Assembly (NCBI GenBank): GCA_026120035.1 | Contig: JALRME010000039.1 | Coordinates: forward strand, 248,001-312,000 | Origin: Coleophoma eucalyptorum | Lineage: Eukaryota > Ascomycota > Leotiomycetes > Helotiales > Dermateaceae | DNA: 64,000 nt | Direction of reading: 5' to 3' | Part shown: piece by piece, positions 45,229-57,479 of the stretch | Layout of the letters: each line of letters opens with the position of its first letter | Position numbering within the stretch: position 1 is the first letter of the stretch | The notes under the pieces: generated by a model | What the model was told of the DNA's origin: nothing | Seen by the model: only the letters and a program-made list of their open reading frames with translations | Databases searched by the model: none | Made by a program: the position numbers and the translations under genes

Positions 45229-46351
45229 TTAGGACTCTACAAGGCCCAAAGCTTGATCATAAACCCCTCCTTTTCTTAACTTGCTCCAGTCTGCTTCATA
45301 GCCAGTCTCAACATCCGGGACTGGGCCTAACGGAGTTATAGCTAGGGGGTTGATCAAATAATGGCTCTTCGTATACTATTTCTAGAATCAATACCTTATC
45401 ACGACCACAATTAAATACCAAGCGCAAGAATATAGCCTCACATTTTCTTTAATATGCCTGAAGTCCGTCGACTCCTTGAATCCCTTTACATTCCAGTATA
45501 GATTCTTCAACCAGTTGTTCAAGAGCGGATAATCATGCCGAATAGTTCCCAAATTACACTTGAAGTGCTGGACATAGACGGTATCGAATCTAATAATGGT
45601 AGGATAAAGTCGGATATCCAATTCCGTTAAGACATCTCCCAAAAGATACGGACCTTTGCCTTGAGACAAGATCTTCTCGAGTTTGTTGAGGGCATTGAAA
45701 ATTGGAACAACGTTCTTGTCGTACGTTTCTTGATCTGTAGCGAAGCCGGCCTTATAGACACCGGTATTCACATCATCTTGCATCCATTTTCCGATCTCAT
45801 CAATTTGCGCTCTCAAATTCTCCGGGTAGAAATCGAGCTCTCGAAACTCCTCGGGTATAATAGCGTTAAATCCCGTGTTCCAATTTCTTAAGATCTCCAA
45901 ACTCTCATTGTTCACAATCTGATTTGTCTTTGTATCCCAAACGAGAGGGACGCTATATCGGCCTTCATAATCTTTCTTATCGCGGAAATAGACATCATGG
46001 AGATATTCGCTGTGGAACAGGCGATCAACCGTGGCGCCTGCGTATTCTTCATCACTGGTGGGGAATTTCCATCCCGGCCAACCTTTCTCGTCGCCTTTGG
46101 GGTAAGGCTTCACAACTGAGATGCTGATGATTTCTGTGAGGCCCTTGAGATGCCGGACGAGATTTGCACGGTGGGCAAAGGGGCAGAAGAGTCCTTTTTA
46201 TGCGTAAGTCCATATTTACCGGTCATTCAGACCCGTATTTACCAATGTACATATGATATCTGCCCTTCTCTGGTGGGAAAGGTCCATCAGAGTTAATCTT
46301 GCCGTGCCAGGCACCGTCCTTGAAAGTCGAGCCGGATACTTCGGAAGCCAT
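45229..46351 (-). CDS. ECM4/GTO-type glutathione transferase (glutathionyl-hydroquinone reductase-like)
   Basis: Three exons on the minus strand: 46351..46243, 46193..45442, 45375..45229; 335 aa. The N-terminus (FKDGAWHGKI, GRYHMYIG) leads into the thioredoxin fold with the catalytic Cys40 in GLFCPFAHRANLVRHLKG. Then come YSVPLVWDTKTNQIVNNES, the conserved glutathione-binding stretch, and an all-helical domain with GPYLLGDVLTELDIRLYPTI. The last exon adds YTKSHYLINPLAITPLGP, which matches the family and replaces an intron-encoded tail. This class reduces glutathionyl-hydroquinones or S-glutathionyl adducts using GSH. The motif is CPFA where most members have CPWA. Confidence 0.92.
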
Positions 46352-47246
46352 GTTGAAGTGTTTAAACAACTAAGATATTCAATTGGACTGTAGTAGTCTG
46401 TTTATAACCAGCTTTCTAGTTCCCTGAACTAGTATTGGAATCGAGAGGATGGAAGTCGTGAAGCCAATCGTCATTTCCGAGGTGCCTAATTGTGTCGCTC
46501 AGCCTCGACTGCAAGGCTAAGGTATGTATGGCGTGAGTGAAGCAAGCTATCACGGAATTATGGAAATAAACGACGAATTTTTCGGGCTCAATTGTCAACT
46601 TCTGAATCTCCTCAAGATTTATATCTCAGTCACTATTCTAGAAAACAAATTTTAAGCTTTGATCCAATTCCAAACCGTCATTTATTTAGAGCTGTCAAAA
46701 TATTTGAGTATCAGTGGGAGAATGGTCCAGTTCAAGTGCTTCTTTATGGAGCTTTTTGAAGACAACTTATCTTATCTAGCTTTCATCTTTGAAGGTGTTT
46801 TGGGTTTGGCAGACGAGGAGTTAGGACTTGCGGGGGAGTACTAGGAAAATCATAAACATTTACGTCTCAATTCTCAATTCCAGCTCGCTAAATTTCGTGT
46901 TACTGAGCGGAGTCTGCTTTCAAGAAACTGATGGTTTTCAGTCGCTTGGTTGTCCATACATTTGTAACGGATAGTCACATCAAGTAAACAGAACAGAACA
47001 AAGTAGATGGAAACTTTCTGTAAAAATTTCTGTTCACACAAGGAGTATAAGGCATATATTATATCTCTTCAATGCACACCAAAATGCTATGATGACAGCG
47101 AGATCTTGAACAATTGCAGCACAACCTCTAAAATACAAAAAGCTCCAATGAAAATTTGATCTTACAATACTGCATCTTGACCCACAGAATATAAAAATGC
47201 TCTAACGACAAAGGTATATTGGAAAATTGCAGCACAACCCAGAAAA
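46352..47246. other. Intergenic, 895 bp
   Basis: No gene recognised on either strand. It includes the promoter of the glutathione transferase gene. Confidence 0.4.
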
Positions 47247-48385
47247 TTAGTACATCTCAACAACGAATTTGCCAACACCTCCTTTTGCATCAAATACTTC
47301 GGTGCAGCCCTGCCTGATCCCTTCGAGGTCGGAGAACTTGGCTGTTCTTCCAACAATCGGAGTAACCTTACCCTCAGCAATCCAAGTACTGAGCCTTTCA
47401 AGGTCGGCTCCACTAGGCTCCATGAATTGGTACCAATAAGTAACACCAGCACTTCCACACCACCATTTGAAGCCCCAGTCAATGAAATCCAAGGCCCAAC
47501 GAACGAGAGTTGGTATGCTATCCATGCCGAGATTCTTCATCTGCGTCCCGCCTGGAACCGTACTGATGCTCACAATAACACCTCCTTTCTTCACTGTCTT
47601 CAGCAATGAAGTTGTTGTCTTCATTGTATCAAAGAGATAGTCGACCTTTCCGGTCCCGATAGCCTTGGCGACATCCTCTTTCGTATAATCAATAGCCGTG
47701 AAAATATCTTCACCTAGTAACTCCTTGGCCTTTGATATCTTTCCCGTGGACAAAGTGGTGATGACCTCCTCAGCTCCAAAGACGTTCTTCGCAAGTTGCA
47801 CAGCAAAACTACCAGTTCCGCTGAGACCACCAGGAACAAGCACAGTCTTTCCTTTGAGTCCGCCTTCCAACTTCTTGCTGGCTTCCTCCATAGACTGGAG
47901 GGCCGTTAATGCAACGAGAGGGACAGCTGCGGCTTCCGTAAAGGAGAGTTTTGCGGGCTTCTTAGCTATCGCAAACTCTGGCGAAACAGCGTACTCGGCA
48001 AGAGTACCACGATTCTTTTGAGGGACTCGTGCATAGACCTCATCGCCAATGCTCAGAGATTTTACATCAGGACCAACTGCGACGACGACACCAGATACGT
48101 CGTAACCAATCTTGTACGGAAATCTAGACAGTCAATCAGCTCAATTACAACGGCTCACTGGCGTTGAGATTTTCTAATAACTTACGAGTCTTTGCTCATT
48201 GCCTTTGCCACTCCCGAAGCCATCTTGACGTCGACGGGATTGACGCTTGCTGCATAAACCTTGATGAGCACATCTGTTGGGTCTTGAATCTCGGGTGTAG
48301 GGAGAGTGGCAAAATTATAATCGGAAGGTTTGGAATAATTTTCGAGAGCAATTGCTTGCATGGACTTGGGAATTGTGTCTGCCAT
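47247..48385 (-). CDS. Medium-chain reductase, quinone oxidoreductase-like
   Basis: Two exons on the minus strand, 48385..48186 and 48123..47247; 358 aa, intron 62 nt joining KDS to FPYKIGYDVSG. The N-terminal GroES-like domain carries DVLIKVYAASVNPVDVKMASG and the conserved GYDVSGVVVAVGPDV. The Rossmann domain begins VLVPGGLSGTGSFAVQLAKN and continues with AIDYTKEDV and VDYLFDTMK. Catalytic and structural zinc ligands are absent, as in zeta-crystallin/QOR and trans-enoyl-reductase subfamilies. It likely uses NADPH to reduce an enone or quinone. Substrate unknown, with no cluster context to assign a pathway. Confidence 0.89.
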
Positions 48386-49258
48386 TCTTGTGATGGTTAC
48401 TGTGGACGATCGAGTGAATACGCAGGGGTATTAGAGAGGATGGAGTAGAGCTATTTCCTGAGTGAAATAGAATTTATTCATTAAAAGTCTGGGAATCCTT
48501 CCAGTTTTGATGTCGAGAGCCTTCGGCGCAATTCCATCTTTGGATCTGATCCGAGGGGTTTCTTCAAGAATTACAAAACAAACTTTCATAGTACCACGGA
48601 ATTCCGGTTGTCGTCATACAGAACCCGATAATTTGCCACAGCTTCGTAAACCCTTCACCGTTTCCATCCTCGCTATTATCACGCGTAATTCTGCCGTACT
48701 GCAATATAGTGCCGATGTAGACCCGCTTTGCGATACTATGATACTACGAAGAGATTTGGTTTAGGGCCATGTAACAACATAGATGAAGAATACTGATATA
48801 TATAGCTGCGAGTTCAATCAACACATAGCAATAACCTTAATGAGTAACGATCCATCAATGGTGCTTGCTCCTGAAGTATGTCCTCAGTTAGCATAGAAGA
48901 TTAATTTAGCTTACAACATGGGATTGTAAAAGCAATATTTGCTATTCATCCACAAGTTTCACCTTCGGACTGAAGTTAAATATACGACAGCTGCGATGAG
49001 AGTGGTTGGACCTACAGACAGTGGAATGAAGTCGGTGGATACACGCATGCTATCTACCTGCCTTGTGTAGCATCGCAAATCGTCGCTACCTCTCAATTTT
49101 GTTCCCCTGATTTGAAAGTCGGTTAAGCGCCCGTTCAGACAGCTTCCTAACAACAATTCAGCACGTCTCCAAGCAAAAAAAGAAAAAAAGAAAGTCTTCC
49201 ACAACTATGTATGTAGTATAACAGGTCCAAAAAATATTATCAATTCCAATGCCTCAAA
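48386..49258. other. Intergenic, 873 bp
   Basis: No gene recognised. From here to the right edge the sequence becomes AT-rich and gene-poor. Confidence 0.4.
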
Positions 49259-49352
49259 TTTCAGCACAAGGAATTGAACCCTGGTGTTTCGCAACCCTCT
49301 ATGAAAGAACCACTTCAGAGGCGGGAAGTACCAGCCATGATAGTACCTCGGA
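49259..49352 (-). pseudogene. Decayed tRNA-Glu copy
   Basis: Aligned by eye to the intact tRNA-Glu ~160 bp away, this segment keeps the 5' TCCG, an internal CATGGCT, the anticodon-arm string CCGCCTCTGAAG, a similar intron-length insert and the B-box GGTTCAATTCC. The A-box, acceptor and T stems are disrupted by substitutions. It is probably a duplicated and degenerated tRNA gene. Confidence 0.65.
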
Positions 49353-49501
49353 AAACCAAGATGTACCCCACCAAGGCTGACCTCGCGCAAAAAAACATTA
49401 GAATATGCAAAACTCGCTCTACTTTATAGCTATAGCGTGAGAACTTGCAATTATGATACGGTAAAAAGTTTCAGCAAAATACTCTCAGCCATAAAGAGTG
49501 C

Positions 49502-49505
49502 AAAA
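49502..49505 (-). terminator. RNA polymerase III terminator
   Basis: A run of four T on the minus strand, 6 nt past the tRNA 3' end. It fits a minimal Pol III terminator. Confidence 0.5.
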
Positions 49506-49511
49506 GGATAA

Positions 49512-49611
49512 TTCCGGTACGGGGAATTGAACCCCGGTCTCCCGCGACCTGTTAGAATCTTCAGAGAAGGAACTTGAGAGGCGGAAATGCTAGCCACTAC
49601 ACCATGCCGGA
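49512..49611 (-). tRNA. tRNA-Glu (anticodon CTC) with intron
   Basis: The minus strand folds as a cloverleaf. The acceptor 5' TCCGGCA pairs with 3' TACCGGA (one C-A mismatch), and the D-arm reads GGTGTAGTGGCTAGCA. The anticodon stem TCCGC pairs with GCGGG around a CTCTCAA loop, giving anticodon CTC at 49578-49576. The T-arm is CGGGG-TTCAATT-CCCCG. About 28 nt after position 37 (around 49547-49574) are an intron, as needed to close the anticodon stem. A-box and B-box promoters are internal. The 3' CCA is not encoded, as expected for a nuclear eukaryotic gene. Confidence 0.9.
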
Positions 49612-50039
49612 TGTCTGTACTTGATTGTACTGTTTACTGAACGAGCACAATTTTAATTTATAAAGTACTAGTGACCAGCGACCACAAAGTGGCCGATATT
49701 TTTTTCTACCGTGTCGATAAAAAGGAACACAAGTTATTGTTTAACAAAACACACCTCTTTCAGTTTGTCGTATTTGCTTTCCCTAGCAGGAAACCCATGA
49801 TCATATGATCCAGAAGTCGACCTTCGCTTACATTGCCAGCACCAGTTTTTCAGTCAAGTGAAATCAGGGATTGGTTGCTAATCCGATAGTTGAGCTTTAA
49901 CGTCTAGTTACAGTATCTATTTGCTCAAATCCTCGCGCTCTAAGATACTTAAAAAATTGGCTTGATATGGCTGCACAATGATATGGATTTTCGGAGATGC
50001 TCGCGCTTAGGTGCATTCTCTTTTCTTCTATCACACATC
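49612..50039. other. Intergenic, AT-rich
   Basis: Nothing recognisable between the tRNA and the broken SesA-patatin locus. Confidence 0.38.
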
Positions 50040-50924
50040 TCCATTTCCCGACTTTATTGCTTGAGAGGATCCGAAATTTGCCTCACTAGTCTCATCATAT
50101 TTGATAGAGAGGTGCTCAAAGAGTTTAAGGTATTCTTCTAAGCATTCATCGACAGTCATTCCCAGATGTCCAAGCATAATTGCAATAAGGCCTAGTAGTG
50201 TCTTAGCGGAATAAGGGTGATCAGAGCATCCCTATCTTACCCTCCAGTACCGGATCCTCCAATCAGGTCAAAAGCTTCGCATGCCTACAGAGGAGGTTCC
50301 TGGTGCTCGTTCACCTTTGCCATTAGATCTCGAAGAATGTATAGAATCGAAAATCCACGAAGGCCTCCGCTGTCTAGCGATAAGAGATTAAGGCATTTTC
50401 TTAGTACAGACGCTGCTTGTGCAATGGTCAGCTGTGACATCCTTGCAAGCATTTACTGAATATTGTCTTTCTCAGTCGACGAGAGGTTCCCAGCATTGCC
50501 TGCTTCGGCATGGGACAAGGTCAATACGCCAACATACTCGTGCAATCTTTGTAAGATACCCTTTAATTTCTTTTCTTGAAAAACGCTCCTCCCAGCCTTC
50601 CAGAAAACTTCTACTTTGGATGCGCCCTCTTTTGGAGTGTATTTTTTCAGAATTACTTTGAGTTCGTTTAATGCGCGTTCAACGCTTCGATGTACTGGCA
50701 TCAAGGCCATACAAGTCTCCTCGTCTATCTCTGTGAACAATACGCTCCTTGGTTCTCTTAACTGCATGGATTATGGGTGGGAGCAAGTCCTCGATGCATT
50801 GGAAAGCTTCTCCGACATCCTTCCCGCTTGTACCAAGTTCAGCAGCTCGGGCGAGCACCTTCTGACTGAACTCGACTAGGGTGATGATGCTTGTGATGGC
50901 GGCTATCACTTCCAACCCTGACAT
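50040..50924 (-). pseudogene. Broken STAND/NLR-type gene: SesA domain plus patatin domain
   Basis: The minus-strand ATG at 50924 opens MSGLEVIAAITSIITLVEFSQK and runs to IIHAVKRTKERIVH. The reading then must shift one frame to continue EIDEETCMALMPVHRSVERAL and LKGILQRLHEYVGVLTL, together a SesA-type N-terminal domain of fungal NLRs. After an in-frame TAA (50456) comes a patatin start, CLNLLSLDSGGLRGFSILYIL, a TAG, then ACEAFDLIGGSGTGG. A normal-looking intron (GTAAGA...CTACTAG) leads to LIAIMLGHLGMTVDECLEEYL. The lipase nucleophile motif GTSTG is altered to GSGTG, so the Ser is lost. No nucleotide-binding domain follows before 50 kb. A dead fragment. Confidence 0.75.
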
Positions 50925-52519
50925 GCTGCGACGAGATATTCTAGCAAGATGTATTAACTCGACAAGAGGAAGTCACCTTCAAGTTATGTAGCAGGTGTTC
51001 GTATTTAAGGCACGGCCTTTGTGAATGATCGTGAGAAGGATGACCACTAAACTCAGCCTCAGAATGGCGCCAATCTTATTAACCGCACCATCAAATCTGA
51101 TTGGCTAACTGCACCAATATCGGCTGTTAGTCGTTGACAGCATACAGGATATGAGCTATGAAATAACAGACTCGTTACCCAATCATGTCGTGTTGCCAAA
51201 CTCACTCCACACTCACTTTTGGCGTTCTTTTCTTGTCTGGCATTAAGCTCTTGCCACCCTATAGTGGATCAACATGTACCGTACTCTGAACCAATCATAT
51301 TCCACATATTGAAAGAAGCTTGTTCAATGTACATCAAACTCCTTTTAACAACCGAAGTATTACTTCGATAAAATTCTATGTAGAGAGTAGGGTTGGTTAG
51401 ATGAGGTGGTAGGTGTGTTATGAAAACAGTAGAGTATAGCCCGATACTAGAAAGAAGGTTATTTAATTTGAGCAAAAAGGCCTTATACTAAGGAAACCTG
51501 TTTACTGAAATAATATGACATAGGCAAGCAAGACCTATGGGAAGCAGGTAGAATATGACTTGACAAGGCCGAAGACTGAATTAGCTTGTTGGCGTTAGTT
51601 CCTGCTAAAGGACTATTAGAGAGAGGAAGGGCACGGACCGACCCTTAATTGAAAGTCAGTACGCGCAATTAAAGATGCTACTAAGGCTAAGAAGGTGTGT
51701 CTGACATCTTAGTAGCGCGATTAAGTTAAGACTTGATTAGCGTAAGTAACGCTTATCTATAGACCTGGGCCGAGTGCCTGATAGGGCTTTGAGGAAGCGC
51801 AGCACGACATCTAAATTGTGCTACTCAGCTACTTCACCAGAAAAAGGTGAATACAATAGCTCAAGAAGACAGCATTGTGTTCAGTTTATTATTTACTAAC
51901 ATCTTTCTCAAGATTCTTCAAGCACGCCCAAGAACAAGCATGGGGAGGCTTGAAAGTTTTATGCCGGGTAGGCTCTAAACATAATTATTGAAAACGCCAG
52001 AAAATCAGCATAGTTCAAGGATTTCGTCAGATTTCTTTCTATCAAGCCTGGATTGGGACAATCGCGATACATTTAAACGCCAAAAATTGTGCTTTTTTTT
52101 GGACAAGGAGAAAAATTTTGGTCCAAATATTCGTGTTTAGGATTGCGATATTACTTCATTCTGGTCCACAGAATGGGTTATTTTCTTTTCTCAAAGGCAC
52201 GCCATTCTGATTGATGACATTCTCATGACACTGTATTAAATGCCTTTCATAGCTGCTGTAGATGAACAACAATTAATATTTGATCCTATAGAAGCTAGGG
52301 GACTTGGGACCCTCTGGTTAGTACTAGTAGCATGTCGATTGTTGCACCTATTTCTCCAGCCTGATTCAAATTGGAAGATGTTTGCAGCAACTAGATGAGC
52401 TCTATGTAGTAAATATTAGAGCTATTGGTTACTGTTTAATAATCGATTTTGTAGGTATTACTCTATTTCTACATAGCCTAGCTTAGTTGTCATCTTGTCC
52501 CAAACTCATGGAGTAGCTC
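50925..52519. other. Gene-poor AT-rich region, 1.6 kb
   Basis: No gene, tRNA or transposon terminus recognised between the broken SesA-patatin locus and the HET-NB-ARC-TPR gene. Confidence 0.4.
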
Positions 52520-55500
52520 TTAGAGTTTGGACTTTAGCAAAGGGTCTTTTACTGCTGGTTTGCTCACAAGTTTTTGTACATCCGAAGTTCGGTTTTCTCC
52601 AGTGCTATCCAAAAAGCGAAGACGTTCCCGCAAGTACCGGGGATTCGGATGATCACGTCCTAACACTTTCTCATATCCAAACAAAGCTTTGGAATACATA
52701 GCCTTCGCACCATCTGGGTTTTTTTGGCGTTCAAGAAATAAGCCTAGCCCCCACATACTGTTTAGTGCAGGGATGTAGGTGATTATCTTGTCTGCACCTA
52801 TGACTTTCTTATACCCTTGAAGCGCCCGCTGGTACATTGCCTCAGCATCAGCTAGTCTGCCTTGGTCCATATACAAAAGCCCAAGGTTGTTAACTGTGTC
52901 AAGTGTCGACATATGTTCTAGACCCCATGCTTTCTCCTGTCCTTGGAGCGCTCGCTGGTACATCGCCTCAGCATCAGCCAGCCTTCCTTGATCCTTATAC
53001 AAGATCCCAAGGTTGTTGACTGTATCAAGTGTCGATACATGTTCTTGACCCAATGCTTTCTCTTTCCCTTGGAGTGCCCGCTGGTACATAGCCTCAGCAT
53101 CAGCTAGCCTGCCTTGACTTTTATACAAGATCCCAAGATTATTAACCGTATCAAGTGTTGATACATGTTCTAGACCCCATGCTTTCTCCTTCCCTTGGAG
53201 TGCCCGCTGGTACATTACCTCAGCATCAGCTAGCCTGCCTTGGACTGTGTACAAAAGTCCAAGGTTATTAACCGTATCAAGTGTCGATACATGTTCTAGA
53301 CCCCATGCCTTTTCATACCCTCGGAGCACTCGCTGGTACATAGCCTCAGCATCAGCTAGCCTACCTTGGACTGTATACAAGCTCCCAAGGTTGTTAACTG
53401 TATGAAGCGTTAACATGTGTTCTAGGCCATATACTTTCACCTCCCCTTGGAGTGCCCACTGGTACATGGCCTCGGCATCAGCTAGCTTGCCTTGATCCGC
53501 GTAGAGACGTCCTAAGTTGTGGCACGCAAATAATGCGTAGTGTTCTGTGACCTGGCCTTTTGACATGATATATAAACATCTAGATGCATGCTGGAGAAGC
53601 CGTCGTTGTATCACCCAATACTTATCAGTTCTGTTTCCTGGCACATGAGACGCTACAGAAAATAACGCTACGTTAGCCAACCTATAGTCCCAATCTTGGT
53701 TCAGGACGTCCATTGCCCATGAATGAACACATCCATGAATGCTATACCCTCTTGACTCAACCTGTTCTTCTGACGACGTGTCCACTTCGACAAGTCCGTG
53801 ATCAGTCAAGACACGCACCGCACTATGAAAGCTTATCTCGTCTTTCGTAAGCTCCTGTATCCAATCCGGATATTCGGAACAGTCATGTTGAAGAAGCTCG
53901 AGCCAAAGATCCTGATTGTCAAAGTATGCCCATAAGCGAAGAAGATTAGCTGCAAGTCTGTTTCGGACTTCAACCCGATCGAACGAAACCTGCCAAGTCG
54001 AGTAGAGCGTTCGTTCTTCATACGAACTGAGATGTGGACTCGTCTTCTGGAGTTTTGACCACGATTCCTTATACAAACGGAGATAGGCTTTGAAACTTAT
54101 TGCAGATTGATAAAGATATGCTCCAGCCGTAGCAAGCACAAGAGGAAGCCCGTCCAACTCCTGTGCAAGTCTTTTGGCATCTTTGTCTAGTGTATGACTT
54201 AGAGAAGTTCTTTAGATAGAGATAGAGCTTACCGTTTGATAAATCTTTGCGTCTCGATGCATTTAACAAAATTTCAAGACTGTGCTGCTGGTTCTTAAGC
54301 TTTGTAATTGGTATGCAATGACCGATACTTAATTGTGATGACCGCGTCGTGATGACTACCGAACCTTGATAAGACTCAGGGAGAAATCTCTGGATATCCA
54401 CTGCGTTAGGGTCTTGGTTATCTGCTAACAAGGGGTTGTCATAGTTGTCAAGTATCATAAGCCATCGTGTGTTGTAAGGCAGACTTAGCCATGACTTCAC
54501 AGCATCAACTAGCTCGTCGGAAGTTGGCTTTGTACCTAAGCTGCTCAATCGGCTAGCTGATGGATGCTCCCGCAAAATTTGCTTTGCTACCTTGCTAAAG
54601 CTCTGCCTTAGAGAATCTTCGTCCTTAATATTCAACCAAAATATTGCTGAGTAATGATCTCGATTTCGCTTCGCGTACTCAACGACCAGTTGGGTCTTGC
54701 CAATACCACCTAGGCCATGAACGATGACGGTTCGGCGGCTGCCATCGCTGCTGAGTCTTTTATGTATTTCTCGGAGCTCGTCCTCTCTTGCTACGAAACT
54801 CTCGATTGCAGAGACATCGGAGAGGCTGAACACGGTGGAAAAGTCCGTATGTACCATCCCTTGTTCAGTTAATAAGCTTGTGCTAGTACTTTAGAAAGTT
54901 ATTTGTGATATAGGGATCTCACCCTGTGACTTTTTCACAATCTGCTCTTGTAATCTTCCGAATGCATGCTCCTTTCCTTCGCCGTAAATGAGCGGCATGT
55001 ATACGTCGAAAAGGCCCAGTAATGAGTATGCCCTATCTTCTTGAAGAGCTGTCTCACGGCGATCTCCCCACGACATTCGCTCGGCGATAGTAAAATCAGA
55101 TAAGCAAGGGTTACGAAGAGCTTTTACAGGAATTCCTGTTATCTCACAGATGCAGCCTTCCAAAGTTATCTTATTGCCCAACCATTTCCATTCTTTAGAA
55201 AAGAATTCGATAGATTTTGGAGCAACAAGCTCCTGGAGAGTCCATCCCCGCGTAAACCATCTGCTCTTCCGAATTGCTTGTTCCCAGACCTGCTGTTGAG
55301 TCTCACCCTTGATCTCGCAGATAGGAGTGGAAACGTCGGAGAGATAGACATAACATTTAGCCGCATTCTGGTACCAGCGAAACATGGAGTTGATTGCTGT
55401 AGAGAGCTCGGTACTGTTCGTCTTGTCGATACAACACGTATCGGCCCAGAAATATTGCAAGCCGTCGCCTTTGGCTTGTTCACCGCAACACCGGATCTTG

Positions 55501-55667
55501 TCAAAGCCAATCTTGCCTGAACCAGTGCCATCTATAATGTCTCTGAAAGTAACCTCGTCCGTATCTGCTCCCCATGTATGCGAGAGTATAGCATACCGTG
55601 GAATATTTATCCTAGTGTCATCAGTCATGGTTAGCCTGCCCCCGCTATTATACTTCAGAAGACGCAT
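52520..55667 (-). CDS. HET-NB-ARC-TPR protein (fungal NLR-like STAND ATPase)
   Basis: Three exons on the minus strand: 55667..54923, 54859..54233, 54186..52520; 1012 aa. Residues ~1-245 are a HET domain: RYAILSHTWG, DGLQYFWADTCCIDK, YVYLSDV, RKSRWFTRGWTLQELVAP, and RAYSLLGLFDVYMPLIYGEG. Residues ~265-520 are NB-ARC: P-loop GLGGIGKTQ (~297), Walker B WLMILDNYDN, GSVVITTRSSQ and LDGLPLVLATAGAYL. After a helical linker, residues ~675-965 are TPRs of 42 aa. HET proteins trigger cell death in heterokaryon incompatibility; the architecture implies ligand sensing by TPRs and nucleotide-dependent oligomerisation. Both introns (63 and 46 nt) are in phase and no stop breaks the frame, so it appears functional. 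Confidence 0.9.
52790..53545 (-). repeat. Tandem 126-bp TPR-coding repeat array
   Basis: Inside the HET-NB-ARC-TPR gene, the anchor GGTACAT recurs at 52831, 52957, 53083, 53209, 53335 and 53461, exactly 126 bp apart. Each unit encodes 42 aa around NNLGxLYxxQGRLADAEAMYQ. The units are close to identical in both DNA and protein, apart from a few positions. Confidence 0.93.
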
Positions 55668-57479
55668 GGCTCAGATCGAGTTCGAGACGCTTTGAACAGA
55701 CGACGACCTAATATCTGTCAAGCTGCTCATTCGACAAGCATATACATTTGTTTTGTCAAGAGGATAGTCCTTGATCCTAAGGTCGCGCGTATATCGAGTC
55801 AGCTGGATGGCAGCCTTATCATCTCATTCTTTATTTAGCTTTCAGGGCGACTATATACAATTAACCAATCGCTGGCTGGCTACTAGAAGTCACCGTGCCT
55901 GGATAACCAGGCATGTATACCCTCGCGGCAAGTTTGCTTTCAGGAGCCTCGTCGCTGTTGGATATCGACTTGCGTGGAGTATGAAAACATCTGCGCGCAA
56001 CTCCTGTCAAAATTCACGGCCCTTGATACTATCATCTTCAATGGCCGTGCATATCTTCCTCGATCGCTCGAATACTCAATCCAAGTGCGTTCAAAAGCCG
56101 GGGCAGCGTCGTACAGAAGAGCTCGCAGCGCCAAATGGCCCATGTGCTCCAACGAGCCGGGTGGTTCGCATGTGTGGGGTGGAGGGTTAAGGTTAGATTA
56201 TGGCGTTAAGCACGAAGAAATATAGTTTACCATTAAAATTCCAGTAGCTCGAATTCTTCACTTGCATTAGAATCACTAGATGACAATGTCATGTGCTCGT
56301 AAGGTGGGTGAGTCTGCATCGTCAGCTTGGTAGGAAGTCGATGATAACGAGGTTGACATCTGCGCATCCGAATTAAGCCATTCAGGTTGGTGGAGTTCAT
56401 GAGGTCTTTGTGGCGCGGGTTTTTTCGTACTGAGCTAGCGGTTGTCCTTGAGGCTAAGACCATCACAGACCCTAAACACGCTCTTAGGGTTATATATTTG
56501 GGTGGGGTAGGGAAGGGTTATTACATGGCGTGCTAAAGACAACACACATATTAAACATGAAGCCGGTATCAAAATGCCATCAGGAGAATCGCTGGCTGTT
56601 CTTATATGGCCTGATAACAAACTGATACCGAGGTCAGAGACAGGGAAGTTATGGTTGTTACCGCTGGTCTACGAAAATAGCAGGGCGAAAGCATTGATTT
56701 TGCAACTTTTTGAGGGGGAAATAGTATCCCAACGTCCTCCACCTCCACATTCACTAAAAAATATCATCTACATTTTACCTCACATTTTAATCTGTTATTA
56801 ATAGAGTTGAAACAAGAGGTATGCCAGCATTAAGTTTAGCTATATTTTATAGTACAACGTGTAAGATACTTTGAAAGCTTGGTAATGGAGCAATCTTGCT
56901 TCTTAGTTCTAACAATGGCTAAAAGAAAGTTTGATTTATTTCGGTATATAATTGTTGGAATATCGTTATATCACCTACACGTGATCACAACATTGTCATA
57001 CGGTAGATATGTAAGGGTATATCACAATACCCCTACATATACATATATTTGTAATATCGACGTACCATACGTATGTACATGTACGTGCAAGGAGGCAATC
57101 ACATGTACAATACTACATATCGCAGGGAGGTTGGATCAATACCCTATGGGGTACTTATACGACCTCCATAACGCTCACTTATAAGGATCATCTATGTTTT
57201 ACCTCACCATTTTGACCTGTCTATTATAGCTACAGTTGAAATAAGAAGTATATAGATCAACCAACAAATTTGTCACATTAGTAGTAAATAGACCTATCCT
57301 TAAAAGAAGCTTCTATGTTCAAGACCAGAAAACTTTTTTTGTTTCAAAGTAGCTTTACAAATAGTCTTGATTTTAGAATATTGTATATAATAAATAAAAA
57401 CAGTAGAGAAATGATGTAGTTAAGGAAGAGGTCAAATTTATCATACAACTCTTAAGTCCCTTATTTATATACTTTTAGG
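55668..57479. other. Gene-poor AT-rich region, 1.8 kb
   Basis: Upstream of the HET-NB-ARC-TPR gene and so including its promoter. Short ORFs on both strands carry no recognisable domain. AT-rich simple sequence increases beyond 56.8 kb. Confidence 0.4.

Noticed and set aside
52790..53545. CRISPR-like or satellite array
   Set aside because: The 126-bp periodicity is protein-coding TPR repeats in frame, without spacer structure.
55384..55695. 103-codon plus ORF
   Set aside because: Antisense shadow of the HET domain exon.
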